From positions 1 to 10,812 of the forward strand of contig CALEPT010000149.1 of NCBI GenBank assembly GCA_937910385.1: a stretch of 10,812 bases of DNA, read 5' to 3'. The first letter of the stretch is position 1; each line of letters opens with the position of its first letter. The DNA comes from an uncultured Ruminococcus sp. (GTDB lineage: Bacteria; Bacillota; Clostridia; Oscillospirales; Ruminococcaceae). Shown here piece by piece: positions 1-6,682 of this stretch. The notes under the pieces were generated by a model. The model saw only the letters and a list, made by a program, of their open reading frames with translations, did not search any database and was not told the DNA's origin. Position numbers and translations under genes: made by a program.

Positions 1-113
1 ATTATTAATATTTTTTAAAAATTAAATATTAAATATTTAAATGAATACTAAAGGGAGTATCCGAACCTTTATAATAAATAAATAACAAATAATTTTATCA
101 ATATATTTTTATT

Positions 114-1736
114 TTAACTTTCTTTATTTTCTTCAGCTGGTTTTTCTTCTTCTTTTTTTTCTTCCTGTTTTTTTTCTTCTTCTTCTTTCTTTTTAGCTTC
201 TTCTTCTTCCTCCAATCTTTTTTTTTCTTCTTCTTCTTTTTTTTTCTTCTCTTCTTCAGCAGCTTTTAAATCATCCAAATATTTCTGAATATCTTCGGCT
301 TTAACTTCAACTTTATGAGATAAATTAGGTTCAATTTTTGTTTCGACTAAACATGGCAAGTCGAAAATATCAAGAGATTCTCCTTTCTTTCCTGATTTTA
401 TCAAAAAGCTTACACTTTTATTTATTATTAAATTATTTTCGTTCATTAAAATAATACCATAAATGCTATATTCACTCATTACTTTTTCCTCTTTTGAAGC
501 ATCGTCTTTGATTAGGATACAATCATGTTCTGGGGAATCAAATTTTTGGATAATTATTCCATTGATTAATTCTTCAGGAAGGTCTTCACCTACTGAATTT
601 AATACTGATTTTAAATTATCACCTGTTTTTTCCTCAGTTGATATTAATATATATTTATCAGGGTTTGATTTGATTTTTTCAACAATGTCATTACGTTCTT
701 CTTTTGATTTATCAGGTAAATAATAAACTTCACCGAAAAATCTGAGAATATCGTTAATAATTAATTCATTATAATTATAATGAATTATTAGATCAGGTTT
801 GGATAAATAGTATTGGAATACTTTTAACGAAGTTAAATAAGTATTTATATCAGGTACTTTTATTACTGTGGATAATTCTAAGAATTCTCTGGCTTTAAAA
901 GCTTCTTCATTTTGATAATCTTTTTTATCAATTGAATTAAAATATACTAAAGAAATTTTATTTCCATCTTTTAATAAATTTCCTTCTTCATCTTTTGTTA
1001 TTTTCGTGTTCACTTCATTTAATAATAATTTAAAGCTTTTTATTTCATGCTTATCATATAATTCATTTCTTATATTTTGCAAATGAAAATCAAATTTCTT
1101 TTGTTCTTCATTTACTATAAAGAGAATATACGAATTTTTATAATCTTGTGGAAAAGCCAATTTAATTGCTTCCATAATAGCCTCTGTGAATTTTTCTATT
1201 GCATTTCCTTTCGTTTGAGGTATTTCAACTTCTTTTGATTTGTATTTAGAAAAATAATTTTTGTATTTTTCGCTGTAATAATTGAAAAAGTTGAGTAAAA
1301 TATTAGTAAAAGAAAATTCGAAGTTATTCGCATTTGTTATAAATTGTTTAAGAAATAAAAATTTCTGATCTTTGTCTAATATATAATCGTTTCTAAAAAA
1401 GCTTAATTTAATTTTTTGTTTTTTTTCGTAATTTAATGCCTTTTTCGAAATTTCTAATAATTCTTTAATAAAATTATCTTTTGAAGCAATTTGTTCCAAA
1501 GTTTTTTCTAAAAATATTTGATCATTTGAAACTTTGTTGTATATCTTATTAAACGCAATTTGATAAAAAAATATTTTTTCGAAAAGATTCCTGGGTATGG
1601 GGGAGGGGGTCAAAGATATGGGGACATGTGATACCCCAACGTCTTTCTTTTTTTGGATGAGACCACGAGTGTATAAACCTTGAATAAATTCAATTCCTCT
1701 TTTACTTTTGGAGAGAGCGAAATTGAATGTAAAATG
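114..1736 (-). CDS. Divergent eukaryotic-type glutathione synthetase-like protein, probably inactive, 5'-truncated
   Basis: The order of conserved blocks matches fungal/animal GSH2/GSS: TPSPIPRNLFEK (yeast PTPIPRKCF), RNDYILDK (RSDYLIDK), ISLVYFN (IAVVYYR), VIKVPDINTYL (AIKAPDLLTQL) and SEYSIYGIIL (SELGIYGCVL). Active enzymes make glutathione from gamma-Glu-Cys, Gly and ATP. Key motifs are lost here. The LKPQREGGGNN loop is ISTEEKTGDNL, the metal-binding EIN region is FITN, YFRxGY is YFNSID, and the GGVAAG lid is absent. A pseudoenzyme is therefore inferred. The last ~60 residues are a Glu/Lys-rich low-complexity tail. A start at 1613 would be TTG (Leu). The open frame continues upstream, and GIEFIQGLYTRGLIQ (about 1697-1653) matches the family N-terminus, so the gene runs past 1613. 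No Met occurs before the stop at 1749-1751. The 5' end is thus missing or lies beyond an intron. The AT-rich codon use is unlike the bacterial genes to the right. Confidence 0.8.
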   Translation of the reverse strand, partial: HFTFNFALSKSKRGIEFIQGLYTRGLIQKKKDVGVSHVPISLTPSPIPRNLFEKIFFYQIAFNKIYNKVSNDQIFLEKTLEQIASKDNFIKELLEISKKALNYEKKQKIKLSFFRNDYILDKDQKFLFLKQFITNANNFEFSFTNILLNFFNYYSEKYKNYFSKYKSKEVEIPQTKGNAIEKFTEAIMEAIKLAFPQDYKNSYILFIVNEEQKKFDFHLQNIRNELYDKHEIKSFKLLLNEVNTKITKDEEGNLLKDGNKISLVYFNSIDKKDYQNEEAFKAREFLELSTVIKVPDINTYLTSLKVFQYYLSKPDLIIHYNYNELIINDILRFFGEVYYLPDKSKEERNDIVEKIKSNPDKYILISTEEKTGDNLKSVLNSVGEDLPEELINGIIIQKFDSPEHDCILIKDDASKEEKVMSEYSIYGIILMNENNLIINKSVSFLIKSGKKGESLDIFDLPCLVETKIEPNLSHKVEVKAEDIQKYLDDLKAAEEEKKKKEEEEKKRLEEEEEAKKKEEEEKKQEEKKEEEKPAEENKES

Positions 1737-1737
1737 T

Positions 1738-1743
1738 GGGGGA
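1738..1743 (+). promoter_or_regulatory. Ribosome binding site of the DUF262 gene
   Basis: GGGGGA lies 7 bases before the ATG at 1751. It favours that ATG over the GTG at 1736, which has no RBS. It is also the first clearly bacterial signal after the AT-rich eukaryotic-like DNA. I see no convincing promoter between the junction and this site, so the promoter of this gene may have been lost at the junction. Confidence 0.6.
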
Positions 1744-1750
1744 TATAATT

Positions 1751-3499
1751 ATGTCTAAATTAAACATAGATCAGAAAACGATAGAAGCTCTTTTCAGCGA
1801 TCCGAAGACTGACTTCCTTATACCTGACTATCAGCGTCCATATGCTTGGTCGGAGGTCGAGTGCAGAACACTGTGGGACGATATATTCTCTTTTGCATTT
1901 CCCGAGAACAACAGTGATAATTTTAAGACCACGGATGAGTATTTTCTCGGACCGATCGTTACATTCAAAAATGAGGACGGAAAGCAAGAAATCATTGACG
2001 GTCAGCAGCGCTTAACAACACTTATGCTTCTGCTGAGAGCTTTCTATGCTCGTTTTGGGAAAATGAAAGATGCAAGCACTCAGTTAGTACAGGAACGAGT
2101 GGAGAAGTGCATCTGGAAGAAAGATGAACTCGGTGCAATCATAAAGACGCAGCTAAAAATCGACTCAGAGGTCGCAACGGATGTTCAGAAAGATCAGTTC
2201 CTCAGCATACTGAAAAACGGTGATGCTCCTGATAGTATGAAAAGTCAGTATGCCGTCAATTACCGTTTCTTCCAGGCAAAAATAAATGAATTCCTGAACG
2301 ACTATCCGACTTACTTTGCATATCTGCCTGCAAGACTTATCAATAATTGTATCCTACTCCCCATTGAAGCGGAATCTCAGGATACCGCACTACGCATTTT
2401 CTCAACTCTGAACGACAGAGGTATGCCCTTGTCTGATTCGGATATTTTCAAGGCTCAGTTCTACAAGTTCTATTCATCACAGGGGAAGAAAGACGATTTC
2501 ATAAAGAAGTGGAAAGAGTTAGAGGAACTTAGCAACAAGATCTTCCACCCTATTTCCGGAATCCCAATGGACGAGCTGTTTACCCGTTATATGTATTACG
2601 AAAGAGCAAAGCAGGGAATCAAGAGTTCTACTACGGAGGCTCTACGTAAGTTCTATGAGAAGAATTCTTATTCTTTGCTGAAAAGCGAGGATATATTTGA
2701 AAACCTGCGAGATTTAGCTGATTTCTGGAATGACGTATCCAATCAGAGCAAGGATAGGTTCTCCGAGAAGATACTGCGAAAGCTGTTCGTGCTGAATTAT
2801 GCCCCGAACGGCATGTGGTATTATTTCGTATCGGTATACTATTTACATAACCGTGATGCTGAGGGTAATCTCGACGATGATGCATTCGATACCTTCCTTG
2901 AAAAGATCATAGCTTTCATATGGACATACGCTGTGACAAATCCGGGTGTTAATATGCTCCGTACCCCTGTGTATGCAGAGATGGTCAACGTTGTCAACGA
3001 TAAGCCAGTGTCCTTCGACGATTTCAAGTTTGATATAGGCTCTGTAAAGGCTGCTTTCCTAAATTTCAGTTTCAATAATGCACGTCCGATCACTAAGGCA
3101 ATGCTGGCTTGGTGGGCTTTCCTTGATGAATCACAAGAACTTCTTTCTCTGGAGACAGTATTTGAGATAGAACATATCTATGCTAAGAATCGCCAGGATA
3201 AAGAAAAATCGCTTACCAACACTAAAAACCTTGAAGCTCTCGGTAACAAGGCTATGCTTGAAAAGCGTATCAATATCCGTGCTTCCGATTATCGTTTTGA
3301 GGATAAGAAAAAGTATTACAACGGATATATCAACAGCAGGAAACAGGAGAAGAAAGGCACAAAAATCAATGAGCTGCTGAATCTTGCTAAAACCAATGAC
3401 GACTTCGTCGAAGCTGATATTATAAAACGTACTAATGATATGATCGAGAGGTTTATGCAGTATATCGCTGAGAATGGGTTGGCACAGAAAACGAAATGA
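1751..3499 (+). CDS. DUF262/DUF1524 domain protein (GmrSD/SspE-like putative defence nuclease)
   Basis: This 582-residue protein has the two-part layout of the DUF262 family. The N-terminal DUF262 (ParB/sulfiredoxin-like) domain shows QRPYAW at about residues 28-33 and the signature DGQQRLTT at 83-90, which in relatives forms the nucleotide-hydrolysing site. A conserved STLNDRGMPLSDSD block lies in the middle. The C-terminal DUF1524 (His-Me/HNH-type) domain shows EIEHIYAKN near residues 472-480, followed by the usual Asn and Lys/Tyr-rich block. Known members include GmrSD, which cuts glucosylated hydroxymethylcytosine DNA, and SspE, which acts with phosphorothioate marks. The target here is unknown. 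Both motifs look intact. The stop overlaps an upstream ATG of the next gene (ATGA), so the two are cotranscribed. It is cytoplasmic, with no signal peptide or membrane segment. The domain call is firm; a role in phage restriction is inferred from family and neighbourhood. Confidence 0.88.
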   Translation: MSKLNIDQKTIEALFSDPKTDFLIPDYQRPYAWSEVECRTLWDDIFSFAFPENNSDNFKTTDEYFLGPIVTFKNEDGKQEIIDGQQRLTTLMLLLRAFYARFGKMKDASTQLVQERVEKCIWKKDELGAIIKTQLKIDSEVATDVQKDQFLSILKNGDAPDSMKSQYAVNYRFFQAKINEFLNDYPTYFAYLPARLINNCILLPIEAESQDTALRIFSTLNDRGMPLSDSDIFKAQFYKFYSSQGKKDDFIKKWKELEELSNKIFHPISGIPMDELFTRYMYYERAKQGIKSSTTEALRKFYEKNSYSLLKSEDIFENLRDLADFWNDVSNQSKDRFSEKILRKLFVLNYAPNGMWYYFVSVYYLHNRDAEGNLDDDAFDTFLEKIIAFIWTYAVTNPGVNMLRTPVYAEMVNVVNDKPVSFDDFKFDIGSVKAAFLNFSFNNARPITKAMLAWWAFLDESQELLSLETVFEIEHIYAKNRQDKEKSLTNTKNLEALGNKAMLEKRINIRASDYRFEDKKKYYNGYINSRKQEKKGTKINELLNLAKTNDDFVEADIIKRTNDMIERFMQYIAENGLAQKTK

Positions 3500-3503
3500 G
3501 GTG
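3498..3503 (+). promoter_or_regulatory. Ribosome binding site deciding the start of the HEPN-like gene
   Basis: GAGGTG overlaps the stop codon of the DUF262 gene and lies 4 bases before the ATG at 3508. This supports 3508 over the ATG at 3496, which would place the RBS inside its own coding region. Confidence 0.55.
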
Positions 3504-3507
3504 TTTT

Positions 3508-4011
3508 ATGAGCGGATATGTTGAAGATAACAACAACATAGTTTTTCAGGCTTTCGATGAGTTTGCTGGTTTATTAAACTGTATTTATTTTTTTCATACC
3601 AACAGTGATAAACATATAAAGAATATAGCTTTGAGCGCTATGAGGTCTCATGTTCGAGCTATAATTGATTTTTTCAAATTAGATAGGTCTGATAAAGATG
3701 ATTTAATTTACACAGACATTATTGATACCAAAGATGATTTATCTATCAAAATGTCAAAAGATATGAGGACTTTCATAAATAAATCCACGGCACATATATC
3801 TAAGAAACGTGGCACTCTTTCATTTGACAATAAAGAATACTACGAATTAATGAAGCAACTCGTAGTGTCAATAAAAGACTTTATGGATAGATGCGAAACA
3901 TCATTAAAACCTGAATACCAAAACGATTTTCAAACAGAAGATGTAAAGTTACTAAAAGAATTCATTCAAAAAAGATTGGTACAATCTGTCAATTGCCTTA
4001 TAAATGCTTGA
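3508..4011 (+). CDS. Small helical HEPN-like protein of unknown function
   Basis: I do not recognise a named family with certainty. The 167-residue product is largely helical, with no signal peptide or membrane segment. It carries an AMRSHVRAIIDFFK helix, an acidic KDD stretch and then INKSTAHISKKR (Asn91, His96, Arg101 counted from ATG 3508). This arrangement, a helix ending in IDFF followed by INKxxAH and a nearby Arg, recalls uncharacterised HEPN-like proteins of defence islands. The canonical HEPN R-x4-6-H spacing is not clean, because the nearest Arg lies nine residues before the His. The gene starts just after the DUF262 stop and shares its transcript, so it may be a partner, regulator or second effector of that nuclease. 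Its base composition is clearly more AT-rich than that of the DUF262 and hsd genes, hinting at separate acquisition. An alternative start is 3496, four codons longer. Confidence 0.7.
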   Translation: MSGYVEDNNNIVFQAFDEFAGLLNCIYFFHTNSDKHIKNIALSAMRSHVRAIIDFFKLDRSDKDDLIYTDIIDTKDDLSIKMSKDMRTFINKSTAHISKKRGTLSFDNKEYYELMKQLVVSIKDFMDRCETSLKPEYQNDFQTEDVKLLKEFIQKRLVQSVNCLINA

Positions 4012-4110
4012 AAGCACTTTGTTTTTCGCTATAGTTCTCAATTAAAAAAACAGTATTGATAACAGAAAAGATAATTCAGTTTCATTTGATATCTTGTGCC
4101 TTTCTATGTT

Positions 4111-4146
4111 ATGAGGATAATGTATAGAAATTGTTTTTATCCTTAT
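4111..4146 (+). other. 10-bp stem hairpin in the 3' region of the DUF262 transcript
   Basis: ATGAGGATAA (4111-4120) pairs with TTATCCTTAT (4137-4146), with one G-T wobble and a 16-base loop. No T-run follows directly, so it is not a terminator by itself. It could protect the 3' end of the upstream mRNA or belong to a small RNA. Chance in AT-rich DNA is possible. Confidence 0.35.
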
Positions 4147-4158
4147 GATAATAACTTT

Positions 4159-4190
4159 CCCCGTCTCTATAAGAACGGGTATTTTAATTT
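4159..4190 (+). terminator. Probable rho-independent terminator of the DUF262-HEPN-like operon
   Basis: CCCGT (4160-4164) pairs with ACGGG (4175-4179). The stem can extend inward by TCT/AGA across one bulged C, leaving an ATA loop. The T-rich run TATTTTAATTT follows at 4180-4190. The other strand has A-rich rather than T-rich DNA after the stem, so it works only for + transcription. It lies about 150 bases after the upstream stop and about 85 bases before the hsdR promoter. Confidence 0.6.
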
Positions 4191-4234
4191 GTTATGTTTT
4201 TTACTTCATCTCCTGTAACATGTGAATACCTACA

Positions 4235-4269
4235 TGAATTATTGAGAAAAAATATCGTTGAATAATTGA
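4235..4269. repeat. Repeat pair overlapping the -35 box, possible operator
   Basis: TGAATTATTGA (4235-4245) and TGAATAATTGA (4259-4269) differ at one base and are 24 bases apart. Their cores AATTATT and AATAATT are also exact inverted repeats. The second copy runs into the -35 box of the hsdR promoter. The position suits a repressor site, and the winged-helix protein of this operon is a candidate binder. Both points are inference, because AT-rich DNA makes such repeats fairly easy to find. Confidence 0.3.
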
Positions 4270-4294
4270 CTATTTGTGCAGATTGTGATATAAT
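4266..4294 (+). promoter_or_regulatory. Strong sigma-A/sigma-70 promoter of the hsd operon
   Basis: The -35 box TTGACT (4266-4271) matches consensus at five of six positions. After a 17-base spacer, the -10 box TATAAT (4289-4294) is perfect and is preceded by the extended -10 element TGA (4286-4288). Transcription would start near 4301, giving a leader of about 48 bases before the hsdR ATG. The GGAGGTG RBS lies at 4337-4343. This is an unusually good match, pointing to high expression unless repressed. Confidence 0.85.
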
Positions 4295-4348
4295 TACTTT
4301 AAATATAACTTCTCATAATTTCAACTTATCAGAAGCGGAGGTGCAGCT

Positions 4349-6679
4349 ATGACCATACTGACAAAAAAAGAAATGTCCGAGGAAGATATCAAGCTTCAAT
4401 ACATTACTCCTGCTATCTTATCCAAATGGGATAAGAGCAAGATAACTATGGAAACTAAGATAACCGACGGAAAGATTTGCCTTAACGGTAATTTTGTCCA
4501 CAGAGATAAGAAAAGTGCTAAGTACTCTGATTATGTTCTCTATTGGAGCAATAGTTTCCCAATTGCTATAGTTGAAGCAAAGGACAATAATCATAGCGTA
4601 TCCTTTGGATTACAGCAAGCTATAACTTATGCACAAATGATGGATGTTCCTTTTGTGTATAGTTCCAATGGCGATGCTTTCTACGAACATGATATGCTTA
4701 CAGGTACGGAACGTGAGATTGCACTTGACGATTTTCCTACACCTGATGAACTTATGGAACGATACAAGGCGAATGCGAACGGCGGACAAGGCCTGTCCGT
4801 AAATGAACTGACAGTTATCAACCAGCCTTACTATTCAAGTCAGAATACATATGAACCGAGATACTATCAGCGTGTGGCTGTAAACCGTACTGTTGACGCT
4901 ATTGCTCGTGGACAGAACAGGTTATTACTTGTAATGGCTACCGGAACAGGAAAGACCTATACAGCATTTCAGATAGTGTACCGTCTTTTGAAAAGCGATA
5001 TGAAGCGAAAGATACTGTATCTTGCTGACAGGAATATCCTTGTGGATCAGTCCATTCAGCAGGATTTCTCTCCGCTTGAAAAGGTCATACACAAGATCAA
5101 TGTCGCTAAGGATAACAAAACCACTATCACCTCACATCAGGTCTATTTCTCGCTGTATCAGCAGTTGATCGGTGATGATGATAAGGAGCATTTCTCTGAG
5201 CTGTTCGACAAGGATTTCTTTGACCTTATCATCGTAGACGAGTGCCACAGAGGCAGCGCCAAAGAGGACAGTAAGTGGCGCAGGATACTGGAATACTTTT
5301 CCTCGGCTACACAGATCGGTATGACCGCTACTCCGAAGGAGACAACATATACTTCTAACATTTCGTATTTTGGCGAACCGATCTACACATACTCCCTCAA
5401 AAACGGCATAGAGGACGGATTCCTTGCCCCGTTTAAGGTAATAAGCATCACTACAGATATCAGTGACGGCTGGAGACCGCTGAAGGGACAGCGCGATTAT
5501 TACGGCAAAGAAATCGAAGACCGTATCTACAACAACAAGGATTACGACTATAACATTATCATTGAAGACCGCATAAATCAAGTGGCTCTCGAAATAACAA
5601 ACTATCTTCGCAGTACAGATCGTATGCAGAAAACAATAGTGTTCTGTGCTAATGAAGATGCAGCAGAGCGTATGAGAGTTGCGCTTACAAATCTCAATGC
5701 TGATATGTGCAAAAAGAATCCTGATTATGTTGTGCGTATCACTGGTTCTGATGATTACGGAAAGGGTAAGCTCGATTACTTTATATCCGTATCTTCGCCA
5801 TATCCTGTAATAGCCACTACCTCGAAGCTACTGTCAACAGGTGCTGACTGTAAAATGACAAAGCTCATCGTTCTTGATGAGAACATTGGCTCTATGACGG
5901 AGTTCAAGCAGATCATAGGTCGTGGTACCAGATTACGCGAAAAAGAGGGCAAGACTCATTTTGTCGTAATGGATTTCAGAGGCGTAACAAGACTGTTCTA
6001 TGATGAAGATTGGGACGGACCTGTCGAGATAGATCCCAACTGGCCCAAAAAGCCCACGGATGTGGTAATCGTGCCGCGCCCCCAATATCCTCCTGAACCT
6101 CCACAGGAAAAGCCGTATGTTGATGTCAACGGATGTACTGTCCGTATCATAAACAAAGTTGTTTCTGTATACGATTCTGACGGAAAGCTCCTTAAAACCG
6201 AGAATATCATAGACTACACCAAGACCAATATACTTGGCGAGTATTCCGATTTAGAGCACTTTATCAGAAGCTGGAACGGTGAAGAGAAAAAGAAGGCAAT
6301 ATCAGAGCTCTTCAAAGATCACGGCATCGATATCCAAGCTCTGAAAGAGTCTCAGGGTATGGGAGATATTGACGATTTTGATTTCATCATTCATGTTGCG
6401 TTCGACAAGAAACCGCTGACACGGAGAGAACGTGCAAATGATGTGAAGAAGCGTGACTTTATCAGCAAGTACAGCGGAATGGCAAGAGAGGTCATTGAAG
6501 CTCTGCTTGAAATGTACTCCAATGAGGGTATCTATCAGATAGAGGATACGCAGGTCTTGAAGCTCGATCCGTTCATCAGAATGGGCAAGCCTGCGGCAAT
6601 CGTAAAGCTGTTCGGTGGTAAGGACGGCTATTTACAGGCGATCCGTGAGCTTGAAGAAGAAATATACAAGGTGGTATAA
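4349..6679 (+). CDS. hsdR: Type I restriction enzyme, R subunit (EcoEI-like)
   Basis: This 776-residue DNA translocase/endonuclease subunit works in the HsdR2M2S complex, pumping DNA from an unmethylated site and cutting at a distance. The N-terminal PD-(D/E)xK nuclease shows Asp61, Glu76-Ala-Lys78 and a following QAITY (QxxxY motif). The SF2 helicase core shows Walker A MATGTGKT (196-203), Walker B DECH (297-300), GMTATP (motif III) and QIIGRGTRL (521-529, motif VI). A Pro-rich linker follows, then a C-terminal EcoEI_R_C-type helical domain that docks on HsdM. Length fits EcoEI-type (about 800) rather than EcoKI-type (over 1100). The start is set by GGAGGTG five bases upstream and by the strong promoter. 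All catalytic motifs are present. The stop is three bases before the hsdM ATG, so the genes are cotranscribed. Confidence 0.96.
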   Translation: MTILTKKEMSEEDIKLQYITPAILSKWDKSKITMETKITDGKICLNGNFVHRDKKSAKYSDYVLYWSNSFPIAIVEAKDNNHSVSFGLQQAITYAQMMDVPFVYSSNGDAFYEHDMLTGTEREIALDDFPTPDELMERYKANANGGQGLSVNELTVINQPYYSSQNTYEPRYYQRVAVNRTVDAIARGQNRLLLVMATGTGKTYTAFQIVYRLLKSDMKRKILYLADRNILVDQSIQQDFSPLEKVIHKINVAKDNKTTITSHQVYFSLYQQLIGDDDKEHFSELFDKDFFDLIIVDECHRGSAKEDSKWRRILEYFSSATQIGMTATPKETTYTSNISYFGEPIYTYSLKNGIEDGFLAPFKVISITTDISDGWRPLKGQRDYYGKEIEDRIYNNKDYDYNIIIEDRINQVALEITNYLRSTDRMQKTIVFCANEDAAERMRVALTNLNADMCKKNPDYVVRITGSDDYGKGKLDYFISVSSPYPVIATTSKLLSTGADCKMTKLIVLDENIGSMTEFKQIIGRGTRLREKEGKTHFVVMDFRGVTRLFYDEDWDGPVEIDPNWPKKPTDVVIVPRPQYPPEPPQEKPYVDVNGCTVRIINKVVSVYDSDGKLLKTENIIDYTKTNILGEYSDLEHFIRSWNGEEKKKAISELFKDHGIDIQALKESQGMGDIDDFDFIIHVAFDKKPLTRRERANDVKKRDFISKYSGMAREVIEALLEMYSNEGIYQIEDTQVLKLDPFIRMGKPAAIVKLFGGKDGYLQAIRELEEEIYKVV

Positions 6680-6682
6680 AAC

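Larger units (their letters stand above)
4012..4348. other. Intergenic region between the nuclease pair and the hsd operon
   Basis: No open frame of note lies in these 337 AT-rich bases. They contain, in order, a long imperfect hairpin (4111-4146), a probable terminator (4159-4190), a short CATGT/ACATG inverted repeat (4219-4236), an AT-rich repeat pair (4235-4269), a consensus promoter (4266-4294) and the hsdR RBS (4337-4343). The order shows that transcription of the upstream pair ends here and hsdR starts anew. Confidence 0.7.

Noticed and set aside
114..300. Coiled-coil or tropomyosin-like protein, from the Glu/Lys-rich tail
   Set aside because: The rest of the protein matches GSH2/GSS block by block. 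The tail is only low complexity.
463..723. Plus-strand open frame inside the glutathione-synthetase-like gene
   Set aside because: It is a Ser/Phe-rich shadow of the minus-strand gene, with no start signal.
1701..1735. Promoter TTGGAG-16-TAAAAT before the DUF262 gene
   Set aside because: The -10 would end two bases before the RBS, leaving no room for a transcript start upstream of it, and the segment probably belongs to the eukaryotic side.
4000..4030. Hairpin TGCT-TGAA-AGCA followed by a T-rich run right after the HEPN-like gene
   Set aside because: A four-base-pair stem is too weak to call. The hairpin at 4159-4190 is a better terminator.
4012..4348. CRISPR array, tRNA or transposon end in the intergenic region
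   Set aside because: No regularly spaced repeats, cloverleaf or transposase remnant was seen. Only short AT-rich inverted repeats occur.
5132..5581. Minus-strand open frame opposite hsdR
   Set aside because: It is antisense to the conserved helicase core and has no RBS or homology.
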